A stretch of DNA of 50,587 bases from Caldilineaceae bacterium (GCA_022823185.1 JAJDXQ010000006.1:134738-185324), one strand, 5' to 3'. Shown: positions 1-8,537, numbered from the stretch's first letter. A program made the numbers and translations. Notes: generated by a model not told the origin, from the letters alone.

Positions 1-1761
1 CGCCTCCAGCGTCAGCTGCCCCGTCCGCTCCCCCCGAAATTCGTTAACGCCCAGCGTATACGCAATGTCAACCAGCCCGCCCGGCAGCTCCGCGTCCGCG
101 CTGCGCCACCAGACCGCCGTTTGCCTCCTCTCCCCCTGATCCTGCAACAGCAAACGCCGGTGCGCGCCGTCCCGCCCGATCCGCCTGTCCTGAACAACCG
201 TCAGCCCGCGGCTCACAAACGTGGGCAGCGGGTTGCCGTTGCCGAAGGGAGCCAGCCGCCCGATCTCTTCCGCCAGCGTCAGGCTGAGCTCCCCAAAAGG
301 CAACTCCGCGTCAATGCGCAGACCTTCCGGCCCGGCGTCGATACGATGCAGATCGACCTGCCTGCTCAGCTCCCGACGAAAACGGTCAATGTTGGCCGCC
401 TCCAACGTCACGCCCGCCGCGCCCGGGTGCCCGCCGTGGTGTATCAGCAGCCCCCCGCACCCCGCGATCGCCCCCCCGATATCCACGCCCGCCGTGCTGC
501 GCGCGCTGCCCCGCGCCGGCTCGTCCGGCGGGCTGCACAGCAGAACCGTCGGCTTGTGGTACGCCTCCACCAGCCGCGCCGCGACAATGCCGATAATCCC
601 CGCATGCCAGTTGGGATTCGCCAGAACGATCGCATTGAAGTCCAGCAGAACCGGCTCCCGCTCCAGCATGTCAAACGCCGTCTGCGTGATCTGGCTGGTC
701 AGCAGCCGCCTTTCGTTGTTCAGCCTCTCCATCTGCGCGGCAAGCTGCCCCGCACGCACCGCGTCATCCGTCGTCAGCAGCTCCACCGCCGCCGTCGCAT
801 CATCCAGCCGGCCCAGCGCGTTCATACGCGGCCCGATCTGAAATCCGATCGACTGGGCATCAACGCTTTCCAGCGACAGGCTGGCGCTCTCCATCAGTGC
901 CTTCAGCCCGACCCGTTCTGTCCGCCGCAACCTGTCCAACCCGATCTGAAGCAGGTAGCGCGTATCATGCGTCTGCTCAGCCACGTCGGCAACAATCCCC
1001 AGCGCCACCAGGTCCAAAAACTGCGACGCGCCCTCGGCGTCGCCCGCCAAACTGTACAGCTCCTGCGCCAGCTTGTAGGCTACCCCCACCCCGGGCAGCG
1101 CACGCAGCGGATCGTCCTCAGCCAAAAACTTGGGGTTTACGATCGCGTCGGCCCGCCGTACGCTCTGCGCGCCTGCAACCTCCGCCCCCTCGCCGCAAGG
1201 CGGCTCCCTGCCCGGTTCCGCGTCCGCGAATTCGGCCGGCAGGTCATGGTGGTCGGTAACCACCACCGTCAGCCCGGCATCCTTCGCCATCCCGATCCCT
1301 TCCCCGTCGCTGATGCCCGTGTCGCACGTCACCAGCGCCTGCGGCCTGAAACTCGCATCCTCCAGCAACGCCTGCAGCTTCGCGGGGCGGATGCCGTGCC
1401 CTTCGCTGAAACGATTCGGCACATGAAACCGCACGCGCGCCGGCCCGGCCAACTCCCGCAGCGCCGCCGTCAGCAACGTCGTGCTCGTCTGCCCGTCTAC
1501 GTCGAAGTCCCCCCACACGAGGAAATTCTTCCCTTGCCCTATCGCCTCGAACAGCGTATGCGCCGCTCGCTCCAGGCCCGCCAACGCCCGCGGCCGCGCA
1601 GGCGCATACGACGCGCTGTCCAGAAATGGTAGCGCCTTCTCCGGCGTGTCAAACGCCCGCTGCGCCAGCAGCCGCGCCACCAGCGGATGCCCGCCCACCG
1701 CATCCAGCAGCGCCGCCGAAGGCTCAACTTGAGGTCTCAGAATCCAGGGTTGGGGGGGCAT
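1..1761 (-). CDS. recJ: Single-stranded-DNA exonuclease RecJ (3' end beyond window)
   Basis: RecJ degrades single-stranded DNA 5' to 3' in recombination and mismatch/base-excision repair, in the cytoplasm. The frame is open for 587 codons and runs off the left edge, so the C-terminal part is missing. Visible DHH-family motifs: GDFDVDG at residues 84-90, CDTGISD near 146-152, TDHHD at 169-173, GIVADV at 255-260, IGPRMNALGRLDDA near 320, and the DHHA1-domain motif HHGGHPGAAG near 440. The stretch between TDHHD and the AIVNP motif is longer than usual and rich in Gly, Ala and Glu. The ATG at 1761 follows no clear Shine-Dalgarno, but the protein begins at about the expected place. Codons are strongly G-ending. 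The family call is secure; the exact start is less so. Confidence 0.93.
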   Translation of the reverse strand, partial: MPPQPWILRPQVEPSAALLDAVGGHPLVARLLAQRAFDTPEKALPFLDSASYAPARPRALAGLERAAHTLFEAIGQGKNFLVWGDFDVDGQTSTTLLTAALRELAGPARVRFHVPNRFSEGHGIRPAKLQALLEDASFRPQALVTCDTGISDGEGIGMAKDAGLTVVVTDHHDLPAEFADAEPGREPPCGEGAEVAGAQSVRRADAIVNPKFLAEDDPLRALPGVGVAYKLAQELYSLAGDAEGASQFLDLVALGIVADVAEQTHDTRYLLQIGLDRLRRTERVGLKALMESASLSLESVDAQSIGFQIGPRMNALGRLDDATAAVELLTTDDAVRAGQLAAQMERLNNERRLLTSQITQTAFDMLEREPVLLDFNAIVLANPNWHAGIIGIVAARLVEAYHKPTVLLCSPPDEPARGSARSTAGVDIGGAIAGCGGLLIHHGGHPGAAGVTLEAANIDRFRRELSRQVDLHRIDAGPEGLRIDAELPFGELSLTLAEEIGRLAPFGNGNPLPTFVSRGLTVVQDRRIGRDGAHRRLLLQDQGERRQTAVWWRSADAELPGGLVDIAYTLGVNEFRGERTGQLTLEA

Positions 1762-1977
1762 TGTATGCAAAATGCGAAGAGGAATTCGACAATCGGTTTC
1801 AGCCTTGCCGGTAATCGGTCTGAACAGCTAGGCTGACTTCCTCCTCAGGTGTGAAGTCTGCGCCACCGGCAACCACTATCCACTAACCACTGCCGTCCGG
1901 CCCCCGCCGCCGCCATCCGACAGTGACCTGAAGATCCCGCGAACCGGCCATGGCATGTTCCCCCGTTTCGCCCACTG
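1762..1977. other. Intergenic gap between recJ and the ATPase gene
   Basis: This 216-base stretch holds no convincing reading frame. It carries a short pyrimidine-rich, CCACT-type imperfect repeat at 1871-1898 that shares the string CACTGCCGTCC with another gap near 4717. A promoter for recJ should lie here, but no clear -35/-10 pair is visible. Confidence 0.4.
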
Positions 1978-3411
1978 TCAGTGCAGATGCGTACTCTCCA
2001 TCTGTAATCTGAGTTGGCTGCCATGGTCTGGAATCGGATACAGATAATATAGCAGGCGTCCTTTCACGACTGCTCTTTCCTCTGGAGACGCCGCGCTGCG
2101 CCAACTGTCCGGCAGCCACCTGAACACTGCCTTTCGATAGCGCCTGCCGTTGTGGATGGCCTGTTCCGTGTCCGCTATGAGGAGGCTCTCAGTGGATACC
2201 TGATGTACGACCCCAGGGGAATGTGTATTGACAATGACCTGGCGCAGCGGATTGGTCCTGTCGACGGGTCTGGTGACATCAACCGCTATCTCCTGGAGCA
2301 GCGCCAACATGGCTGCGATTCGGCCAGGGTGGATGCCGTTTTCCGGCTCCTCCAGGCAGATGACGCCCTGTACAGAGGGGTCAAGCGCCAGCACCGCCAG
2401 CGCCAGGAAGCGTAACGTTCCGTCAGACAATGATCGGGCTGGAAAAGTCGTCCCGTTTCTGTCCTGCACTTGTAAAGTCAGCAGCTGCCGTTTCTCATCC
2501 CTGTCTACGTTTACCTCAAAGACATCATCGATCAAGTCGGTTAGCCTCAAAGCGACCTGCTCATAGACCCAACTGTCATCGTCGTCCATATCCGCCTCAT
2601 TCACAGAGTGCGCCAGCGAATAGAGCGTGGCCGGCAGGCGCGAACCATCCGGACGCATCCCTGGCGGCGTCATGAAATCGTCCGGTCTCCGCAACGACGA
2701 CGGTTCCAACTGGAGCAGACGCCAGGACTGCATCTCCCGCCTCGCAAGCAAGGCGGTGGGACTTTCGGTCGCGTTGACGGTAGATAGTGCGGTTCGGGGC
2801 AGATTGTTGGCCGAGAAAGACTGGGGCCGTCCACTGCTGCCGCCGTCCTGGTGCAAGCGGACAACCCTCTGCCCCTCCTGCTCAAAGGTAGAAATGAATG
2901 GAGCGGCCCTACGACCCTTGACAACTGAATTCCGCCAATCCTTGGCCTTATGTTGAAACCTGAGGCGTCTCGACGCTTCATTCAGCTTTATATGTTCCAA
3001 GCTCTCTCGCATTAGCTCAAAGGATCCAGATAGCGGGAGACTCCCGTCAACTCGATAAGCAAGTTCCAAGGAATATCGCAGAAAAGTGAACGTAGCCTTT
3101 GCTTCCTGACCTAGATCGTCAACGCCCCTGTCCGGGATAATCATCTCCGCAGTAAACGAAATGGTATCCGCGTACTCGCTTCCTATTCGATGGAACAGGC
3201 TCTGAACCGCTGACGCCTTGTCCTCTTCGGCTCGAATCGACGCCGCGGCATCCACAAAGGTGTCGCTGGCAAGCCTGCCCAGAAACTGTATCGCATCAAA
3301 CAGGTTGGACTTGCCCGTACCATTCGCCCCGGCAATGCATGTGAAAGGGCCGAAGCGGACATCGACGTCGACCAGGTTTTTGAAGCCGGATACGTATAGT
3401 CTCGTTAACAT
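1978..3411 (-). CDS. SMC/OLD-like AAA family ATPase (AAA_21 type)
   Basis: The 477-residue protein is an ABC/SMC-superfamily ATPase of the AAA_21 type. The N-terminus has the RecF/OLD-like start (YVSGFKNLVDVDVRFG) followed by Walker A GANGTGKSN at about residues 29-37. A central variable region follows. Near residue 330 is the signature-like SLSDGTLRFLAL, then Walker B and D-loop ICLEEPENGIHPGR, and then the switch-like NTHSPG. There is no TOPRIM domain after the ATPase core, unlike OLD nucleases or GajA. The gene lies 36 bases after a DUF2283 gene and 267 bases after a PD-(D/E)XK nuclease on the same strand, so an operon is likely. A GGGAG precedes the ATG. Substrate and role are unknown; a defence or DNA-repair ATPase is possible but is inference only. 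Confidence 0.85.
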   Translation of the reverse strand: MLTRLYVSGFKNLVDVDVRFGPFTCIAGANGTGKSNLFDAIQFLGRLASDTFVDAAASIRAEEDKASAVQSLFHRIGSEYADTISFTAEMIIPDRGVDDLGQEAKATFTFLRYSLELAYRVDGSLPLSGSFELMRESLEHIKLNEASRRLRFQHKAKDWRNSVVKGRRAAPFISTFEQEGQRVVRLHQDGGSSGRPQSFSANNLPRTALSTVNATESPTALLARREMQSWRLLQLEPSSLRRPDDFMTPPGMRPDGSRLPATLYSLAHSVNEADMDDDDSWVYEQVALRLTDLIDDVFEVNVDRDEKRQLLTLQVQDRNGTTFPARSLSDGTLRFLALAVLALDPSVQGVICLEEPENGIHPGRIAAMLALLQEIAVDVTRPVDRTNPLRQVIVNTHSPGVVHQVSTESLLIADTEQAIHNGRRYRKAVFRWLPDSWRSAASPEERAVVKGRLLYYLYPIPDHGSQLRLQMESTHLH

Positions 3412-3447
3412 AAGGCTCCCAAGTCACCTCGAAATCAACTCTCCCCG

Positions 3448-3645
3448 TCAAACAGGTATCTGCTCGAAATAAAGCTTCGAGACATCGACATGCTCACCAG
3501 CATGCTCGATCGTAACGCTGACGACCTTTCCGTCGGCGTCCAGTTCAATCAGAAAATTTTCATTTACATCACGGGTCTCGACGATCTCCCCGTTCGAAAA
3601 ACTGACCGGCAGCGTATCAGTATCCTGAAAATATCTGATGTCCAT
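3448..3645 (-). CDS. DUF2283 family protein
   Basis: This small 65-residue protein matches the DUF2283 pattern: an opening beta-strand (MDIRYFQDTDTL), a central NENFLIELDADGKVVSVTIEHAGE, and a short tail. The ATG at 3645 is preceded by AAGGA at 10 bases. A GTG 11 codons upstream is possible, but it would add residues the family does not have. The gene lies 33 bases downstream of the nuclease stop and 36 bases upstream of the ATPase start, so the three are probably co-transcribed. DUF2283 proteins have no established biochemical function and are often found in small gene pairs with toxin-like or mobile genes. Confidence 0.8.
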   Translation of the reverse strand: MDIRYFQDTDTLPVSFSNGEIVETRDVNENFLIELDADGKVVSVTIEHAGEHVDVSKLYFEQIPV

Positions 3646-3678
3646 TCTGCTAAAGTCCTTGACGTTCAGCCATTCCAC

Positions 3679-4554
3679 TCAAAACGCCAACTCCTGCACC
3701 TCCTCTAGCGTAAACTCCAGCGCACTCTCCAAATCCTCCTCCGCAAACGCTTCCTCGTCATACTCCTCGAACTCACCTGCCTCAATGCCTCGGTTGCATC
3801 GCGAACGGTAGATACAGTAACTGCAGAATCGTCTTCTGTTCTCCTCCGTATCGGGCACTTTAGCGAAATCACTCTCCCGTTCCCTGCTCAGTATCTCAGT
3901 CAGAATCTGCTCGAACCGGGCGCGGTTCTCCGCGTGCAGCGCACTGCTATAGCGGAAAGCGACCGGTTCGGCCGGCGCGGCAGTGAACCAATAGCGCATC
4001 TCCACCTGCTCCGGCGCCAGCGGACCCCACGGCATGCCCGCGCTCGCCTCCACCAGCACGTACGGATACACCCGCGTCTGCATGCGCAGCTGCAGACTCG
4101 AGCGCCGCGTCACCCGTTTGTTCGTCTTCCAATCCACAATCACCGCCCGCCGCCCCTCGCCCTGCCCGCCTACCGCGATCAGGTCGTATCGGGCTGCCAG
4201 CCGGTACCGCCCGGACCCCGCGGCCAGCGGCGCGCTCAGCACGCGCTCAACTTCCACGCTTTCCCTAGGCAAATCCGCTGGCCGGTGGCGCAAATAACTC
4301 TCGAACCACCCGTCCAATGGGTACCCCAGGTCAACAGCCAGCAGGTCGGTTGGCACGCCAACCTCCGCCCGTTCCACCAGTTGATGAAACTGGCCGCCCA
4401 GTCGCATCAGCCGCTCCTGCTCATCGTAGGGCCCAGCCTCCATCGCCGGCCACGAAAGCCGTTCCACATAGGCCAGCCAAAAGCGTCGCGGGCAGTTCTC
4501 GTAGGACTGAAGGCTCGCCTGGCTGAAGGCAAAAGTCTTTGGGAGTGTCAGAGG
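3679..4554 (-). CDS. PD-(D/E)XK nuclease with 4-Cys cluster (RecB/Cas4-like)
   Basis: A 291-residue protein of the PDDEXK_1 (RecB/Cas4-like) superfamily. An early Cys (SYENCPRRFW) and a C-terminal group (FCSYC...RSRC) form the four-cysteine pattern that binds an Fe-S cluster in AddB and Cas4. The nuclease core shows a His (GGQFHQLVE), an Asp in ARYDLIAV, the VDWKT motif and a Q-x3-Y motif (QTRVYPY). The C-terminal tail is strongly acidic. The GTG at 4554 has AAAGG six bases upstream and is preferred; a TTG at 4584 is the alternative. First gene of a likely operon with a DUF2283 gene and an SMC-like ATPase. No helicase, Cas1 or Cas2 is nearby, so it is a stand-alone nuclease. Substrate unknown. 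Confidence 0.86.
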   Translation of the reverse strand, partial: PLTLPKTFAFSQASLQSYENCPRRFWLAYVERLSWPAMEAGPYDEQERLMRLGGQFHQLVERAEVGVPTDLLAVDLGYPLDGWFESYLRHRPADLPRESVEVERVLSAPLAAGSGRYRLAARYDLIAVGGQGEGRRAVIVDWKTNKRVTRRSSLQLRMQTRVYPYVLVEASAGMPWGPLAPEQVEMRYWFTAAPAEPVAFRYSSALHAENRARFEQILTEILSRERESDFAKVPDTEENRRRFCSYCIYRSRCNRGIEAGEFEEYDEEAFAEEDLESALEFTLEEVQELAF

Positions 4555-4661
4555 CACCGAATACCTTTCTCTCTGTCTGTCCAAACGACCGAATGTCCAA
4601 TCTCAACTTCCGTCATTGTAGCACACGGGTTCGCCCGCCTCAATCGAACTGCCGCTCGCAT

Positions 4662-4695
4662 CCCCCTTTCTCGCCACCCCCTTTCTCGCCACCCC
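4662..4695. repeat. 15-bp tandem repeat, about 2.2 copies
   Basis: CCCCTTTCTCGCCAC occurs twice head to tail, followed by a partial third copy. It lies in the 367-base gap between the divergent nuclease and RraA genes. The rest of that gap is pyrimidine-rich on the plus strand with no convincing frame. The following bases (about 4694-4726) form CCACT-type imperfect repeats. Confidence 0.6.
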
Positions 4696-4921
4696 ACTAC
4701 CCACAATCCTCTACCCACTGCCGTCCAAATCCCCGCCCATTTCACCGCGCCGTCCCAGACATCGCCGCTTCAGATCCTCCGTTCCATTCACCCCTACACA
4801 ATAGGCCCCTCCGTTTGCGGGAATCGACCTGATCGCATACCATCAGAAAACCATCGCGGCCCAAGAAACCGGGGCGCGCCCAACCTTTCCATCCAACGCC
4901 ACATTCTGAGGAATCCGCTCT

Positions 4922-5719
4922 ATGAGCAGACCCACCCACGACTACGCGGCCATCGAAGTCCCCTCCGCCGGCGTGTCCTTGCCCATCGACGGCGGCCCCG
5001 TTTCCCGTCCCCAACCCGATCAGATCGAGCAGCTGCGCCGAGTGAGCACCGCCACCGCCAGCGCCGTCATGCACCGCTTCGGCATTCGCCAAACCTTCAT
5101 CCAGGGACCGCTGCCCCGCACGCCCGGCGCGAAAATCGTGGGCCCGGCCGTCACATTGGCCTTCATGCCCCAGCGCGAAGATGTATTTTCCGGCGCTGCA
5201 CAGGAGGGCGCCGAAAAGCGCGGCGCCCTCTGGGCCGTCTTCGAGACTGTCGAAAACGGTGACGTGCTCGTCATCCAGGCCTTTGCCAGCCGCTACACAG
5301 GCTGCGTCGGCGAAATGCTTGCCACCTACTTCAAGGGCCGCGGAGGCGCCGGTATCGTCGTCGACGGCTGCGTGCGCGACTGGCCCAACATCCAGCAAGT
5401 CGGCGTGCCCCTCTGGACCGTTGGCTTTACCCCCAACTACGCCTCCCAGGCCGAACTCTTCCCGTGGGGCCTCAACGTGCCCGTCAACATCAGCAATGTC
5501 CTCGTCCTGCCCGGAGACGCCATCATCGCCGACGACGACGGCGCCGTGGTCGTGCCCCGCCAGATGATTCCCCTCGTCCTCGAACATACACTCGAACACG
5601 AAGAGTGGGAGGTCTTCAGCCGCATCAAGCTGGCCGAAGGCGGCGCCCTCAGCAAATACTATCCGCTCAATGACGAGGGTTGGGCCGAGTACCAGGAATG
5701 GAAGAAGCAGAACGGATAA
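4922..5719 (+). CDS. RraA family protein (HMG/CHA-type aldolase fold)
   Basis: The 265-residue protein has the RraA/demethylmenaquinone-methyltransferase-like fold shared by regulators of RNase E and by 4-hydroxy-4-methyl-2-oxoglutarate-type aldolases. The conserved core GCVGEMLATYFKGRG...VVDGCVRD carries the metal and pyruvate-binding residues of this group. Bacteria with this neighbourhood usually use such proteins as oxo-acid lyases rather than RNase inhibitors. The start has GAGGAA eight bases upstream. The next gene, 44 bases downstream, is an AraD1/KdaD-type enzyme, which supports a role in sugar-acid or oxo-acid breakdown. The exact substrate cannot be read from the sequence. Confidence 0.82.
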   Translation: MSRPTHDYAAIEVPSAGVSLPIDGGPVSRPQPDQIEQLRRVSTATASAVMHRFGIRQTFIQGPLPRTPGAKIVGPAVTLAFMPQREDVFSGAAQEGAEKRGALWAVFETVENGDVLVIQAFASRYTGCVGEMLATYFKGRGGAGIVVDGCVRDWPNIQQVGVPLWTVGFTPNYASQAELFPWGLNVPVNISNVLVLPGDAIIADDDGAVVVPRQMIPLVLEHTLEHEEWEVFSRIKLAEGGALSKYYPLNDEGWAEYQEWKKQNG

Positions 5720-5763
5720 AACCGCCTATCGCAACCTGCCTGCCAGAGAAGGAGCAAACGCCC

Positions 5764-6579
5764 ATGTATCTCACTCGACACAGTACACCCGCCGGGCCTC
5801 GCTGGGCGGCCGATGGAAAACTGCTTCCCGCCGGCGTGACACTCAGCACACTGCTGGCTCTCCCGCAAAGCCAGTTGACTTCGCTCCTGACAGAATGGGC
5901 GACCGGCGAAGAGGCAAGCGGAGACTTGCTCGCGCCCCTCGATGACCACCAGGAAGTCTGGGGCAGCGGCGTCACCTACCTCCGCAGCCGTGACGCCCGC
6001 AAAGCCGAATCCGAGACCGCAGCCGACGTTTATCAGCAAGTATACGACGCCGACCGCCCGGAAATCTTCTTCAAACAGATAGGCTGGCGCACCGTCGGCC
6101 ACGGGCAGCCCGTCCGCATCCGCGCCGACACCACCTGGAACGTGCCTGAGCCGGAGCTCTGCCTCGTCATCAACGCCGCCGCCCAGATCGTCGGCTACAC
6201 CGTCGGCAACGACATGTCCAGTCGCGACATCGAGGGCGAAAACCCCCTCTACCTGCCCCAGGCAAAGACCTACGACGGCTCCGCCGCGGTCGGCCCCGGC
6301 ATCCGCCTCGCCGCCGCCGACGACCTGACCGATCTGGACATCAGCCTCGAAATCGAACGGGACGGAGCCGCCGCATTCGCCGGCGAAACATCCACCGGCC
6401 AGATGAAACGCACCTTCCCCGATCTCGCCGAATACCTGATGCGCGAGATGACCTTCCCATACGGCGCCCTGCTGATGACCGGCACAGGCATCGTCCCCCC
6501 CGACGAGTTCAGCCTGCAGAGCGGCGACATCGCCAGGATAACGATCGACGGTCTGACATTGGAGAACACGGTTGCCTAA
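5764..6579 (+). CDS. Fumarylacetoacetate hydrolase-fold enzyme, AraD1/KdaD-like
   Basis: A 271-residue FAH-fold protein. The string DADRPEIFFK, then TTWNVPEPEL, GYTVGNDMSSRDIEGENPLYLPQAK and GPGI are typical of the subgroup that dehydrates 2-keto-3-deoxy-pentonates (AraD1/KdaD) in non-phosphorylative pentose catabolism. The acidic metal ligands expected of the fold lie in the PEPE and SSRDIE segments. GAGAAGGAG precedes the ATG at 5764; an in-frame start at 5680 would overlap the RraA gene and is less likely. Coupled with the preceding RraA lyase, it points to breakdown of a sugar acid. Other FAH activities such as acylpyruvate hydrolysis remain possible. Confidence 0.85.
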   Translation: MYLTRHSTPAGPRWAADGKLLPAGVTLSTLLALPQSQLTSLLTEWATGEEASGDLLAPLDDHQEVWGSGVTYLRSRDARKAESETAADVYQQVYDADRPEIFFKQIGWRTVGHGQPVRIRADTTWNVPEPELCLVINAAAQIVGYTVGNDMSSRDIEGENPLYLPQAKTYDGSAAVGPGIRLAAADDLTDLDISLEIERDGAAAFAGETSTGQMKRTFPDLAEYLMREMTFPYGALLMTGTGIVPPDEFSLQSGDIARITIDGLTLENTVA

Positions 6580-6689
6580 GACCAGCGGACGAATGGAAGA
6601 TGCGTCGCTGGGCGTAACAGGTTCGTAGCCAATACGACAGTATGTGTTTTCTGTAGGGTCTGAGGAAGGGCTTTTCGAGGAGAGGTTCA

Positions 6690-6950
6690 GTGGCGGCTTC
6701 GATGGAACGAAATAAGGTTGAGCTGACACAGGTAGTTTCCCGGGATCCCGAAGTTCACAGCGGCGAGTTAGTCTTCTCCGGCACGCGGGTTCCCGTTGAG
6801 ACATTGGTGGCTTATCTGATAAGCGGTTCTTCGATCGAAGAATTCCTATTGGATTTTCCCACTGTCGAACGATGGCAGGTCGAGTCGTACCTCGCACTAT
6901 CCCTCGTATCCATCGACCATCTACTGTTGGAGAGGTTGAGAGCTGCTTGA
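6690..6950 (+). CDS. DUF433 domain protein (antitoxin-like), unpaired
   Basis: An 86-residue protein with the DUF433 pattern: VVSRDPEVHSGELVFSGTR, then VPVETLVAYL, SSIEEFLLDFP and a final helix. DUF433 proteins often act as the antitoxin-like partner of DUF5615 PIN-like proteins and are DNA-binding-like. The start is a GTG with GAGGAG about six bases upstream; an ATG at 6702 is an alternative. No DUF5615 partner follows: the next 117 bases have no matching frame, so the pair appears incomplete. It lies between the sugar-acid genes and a sulfatase. Confidence 0.78.
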   Translation: MAASMERNKVELTQVVSRDPEVHSGELVFSGTRVPVETLVAYLISGSSIEEFLLDFPTVERWQVESYLALSLVSIDHLLLERLRAA

Positions 6951-7067
6951 CGATATCCTTAAGGCCCACTCACCATCCGCCCAACCAGCCTGACAGCGAA
7001 GCCTCGTTATCGCGAACGCCGCGCTTGAGACCCCGCTACGTCACGCAAACCAGACAGGAACACGCAA

Positions 7068-8492
7068 ATGGATCGCCCCAACATCCTCCTCTTCCTGACC
7101 GACGACCATGGCCAGTGGGCCAACGGATGCTACGGCAACAGCGAGCTGCAAACACCCAATCTGGACCGGCTCGCATCCGAAGGCGCCCGCTTCGCCGACG
7201 CCTTCACCCCCTGTCCCGTCTGCTCCCCCGCCCGCGCCTGCCTCATGACCGGGCGAACCCCCTCACAGGTGGGCATCCACGACTGGCTCCAGGAGGCCGA
7301 ACCGGTCATCGGCGACCATGACTGGCTTGCAGGAGAAGAGACGCTCCCCCTGCTCCTGTCCCGCGCCGGCTACCACTGCGGCCTCTCAGGCAAATGGCAC
7401 ATGGGCCGCTCCCACCGCACGCCCCCGGGCTTCGACTGGGCCTTTGGCCTCCCCCGCTGGCAGGGCGTTCACAACGGCCCCTATACCTACCACCTCAACG
7501 GCCAGCCCATCGAGCTGACCGGTAACAAGAGCACGCTCATCACCGATCACGCGCTTCAATTCCTCGACAACGCGCCCTCGGATCAACCATTCTTCCTCAA
7601 AGTAGGCTACATCGCCACCCACTCCCCCTACCAGGCTGAAACCCATGACCCGGAGCTGACCGCCCGCTTCAAAGACGCCGCCTTCACCGACATCCCTCCC
7701 TACCACCCCCATCCCTGGCAGCGCAACGAGGGCCTGGCCGGCGGCTTCCAACCAACCGAACAGCAGATTCGCGCCCGCTACGTTGGCTACTACGCCGCAG
7801 TGGCCGAGATCGACCGCGAGGTAGGCCGCCTCCTGGACCGGCTGGAGCAGGATGGCAGCCTCGACAACACCGTTGTCATCTACACTTCCGACCACGGCTG
7901 CTCTGTAGGGCAGAATGGCTTCTGGGGCAAGGGCAACAGCACGCGGCCGCTCAACATGTACGAGATCTCAACCCGCGTCCCGCTGATGGTCCGCGCCCCG
8001 GGCCGCGTGCAACCCGGCCAGGTCAGCCAGCGCTGTGTCGATCACTATGACACTTTCAGCGCCATCTGTGACTGGGCCGGAATCGAGCTCGACCAGAGCC
8101 GCAACTATGCCGGCGTCAGCTACGCCCACCTGCTCGACGGCAGCGGCCGCGCCGCCTGGGACGATACCCGCTACGGCGAGTACGGCGACCTGCGCATGAT
8201 TCGCACACGCGAGCACAAGCTCGTCAAACGCTATCCGGACGGCCCCCACGATCTCTTCGAGCTGGATTCAGACCCCGGTGAACAGCTCAATCGCGCCGGC
8301 TGGGACGAATTCGCCGCGCTCCAGGACGAGCTGGAGCGGCGCTTGGAGGAGTGGTACAGCCACCGTCAGGATACCGCCAGCACCGGCCTGCGCATCAAGT
8401 TTCAACGCACACACAACCGCAACGAAGCCTGGCGCGACGGCATCCGCGAACGTCGCGGGCTGCAAGTGTACGGGAAGTGGCAGGACGCCTGA
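7068..8492 (+). CDS. Sulfatase (arylsulfatase family)
   Basis: A 474-residue type I sulfatase that hydrolyses sulfate esters. The N-terminal metal-binding start is PNILLFLTDDHGQ. The formylglycine site is CSPAR within PVCSPARACLMTGR, near residue 54. Further motifs: LSGKWHMG, the THSPY loop, and TSDHGCSVGQNGFWGKG with the second Asp-His metal pair. No signal peptide is visible, so it may act in the cytoplasm on imported substrate. The Cys-type site needs a formylglycine-generating enzyme or anSME, neither of which is in the window. AGGAA precedes the ATG. Substrate is unknown; sulfated sugars would fit the neighbouring sugar-acid genes. Confidence 0.92.
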   Translation: MDRPNILLFLTDDHGQWANGCYGNSELQTPNLDRLASEGARFADAFTPCPVCSPARACLMTGRTPSQVGIHDWLQEAEPVIGDHDWLAGEETLPLLLSRAGYHCGLSGKWHMGRSHRTPPGFDWAFGLPRWQGVHNGPYTYHLNGQPIELTGNKSTLITDHALQFLDNAPSDQPFFLKVGYIATHSPYQAETHDPELTARFKDAAFTDIPPYHPHPWQRNEGLAGGFQPTEQQIRARYVGYYAAVAEIDREVGRLLDRLEQDGSLDNTVVIYTSDHGCSVGQNGFWGKGNSTRPLNMYEISTRVPLMVRAPGRVQPGQVSQRCVDHYDTFSAICDWAGIELDQSRNYAGVSYAHLLDGSGRAAWDDTRYGEYGDLRMIRTREHKLVKRYPDGPHDLFELDSDPGEQLNRAGWDEFAALQDELERRLEEWYSHRQDTASTGLRIKFQRTHNRNEAWRDGIRERRGLQVYGKWQDA

Positions 8493-8519
8493 GGTAGGAT
8501 AGGGCGGGGGCCGAGAGCA

Positions 8520-8537
8520 GAGGGCGCTTCGCCCCTC
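8520..8537. terminator. Hairpin between convergent genes
   Basis: GAGGGCG and its complement flank a three-base loop, with one bulged base, between the convergent sulfatase and TPR-like genes. No T-run follows, so it may work only weakly or in both directions. Confidence 0.4.

Noticed and set aside
121..1632. 503-codon plus-strand open frame
   Set aside because: Arg/Pro/Gln-rich shadow of recJ; the minus strand carries clear DHH motifs through the whole region.
3934..5262. 442-codon plus-strand frame
   Set aside because: Crosses the nuclease gene antisense and the RraA gene in the wrong frame; low-complexity Arg/His/Pro composition.
4742..5599. 285-codon minus-strand frame
   Set aside because: Gly/Val/Asp-rich antisense shadow of the RraA gene.
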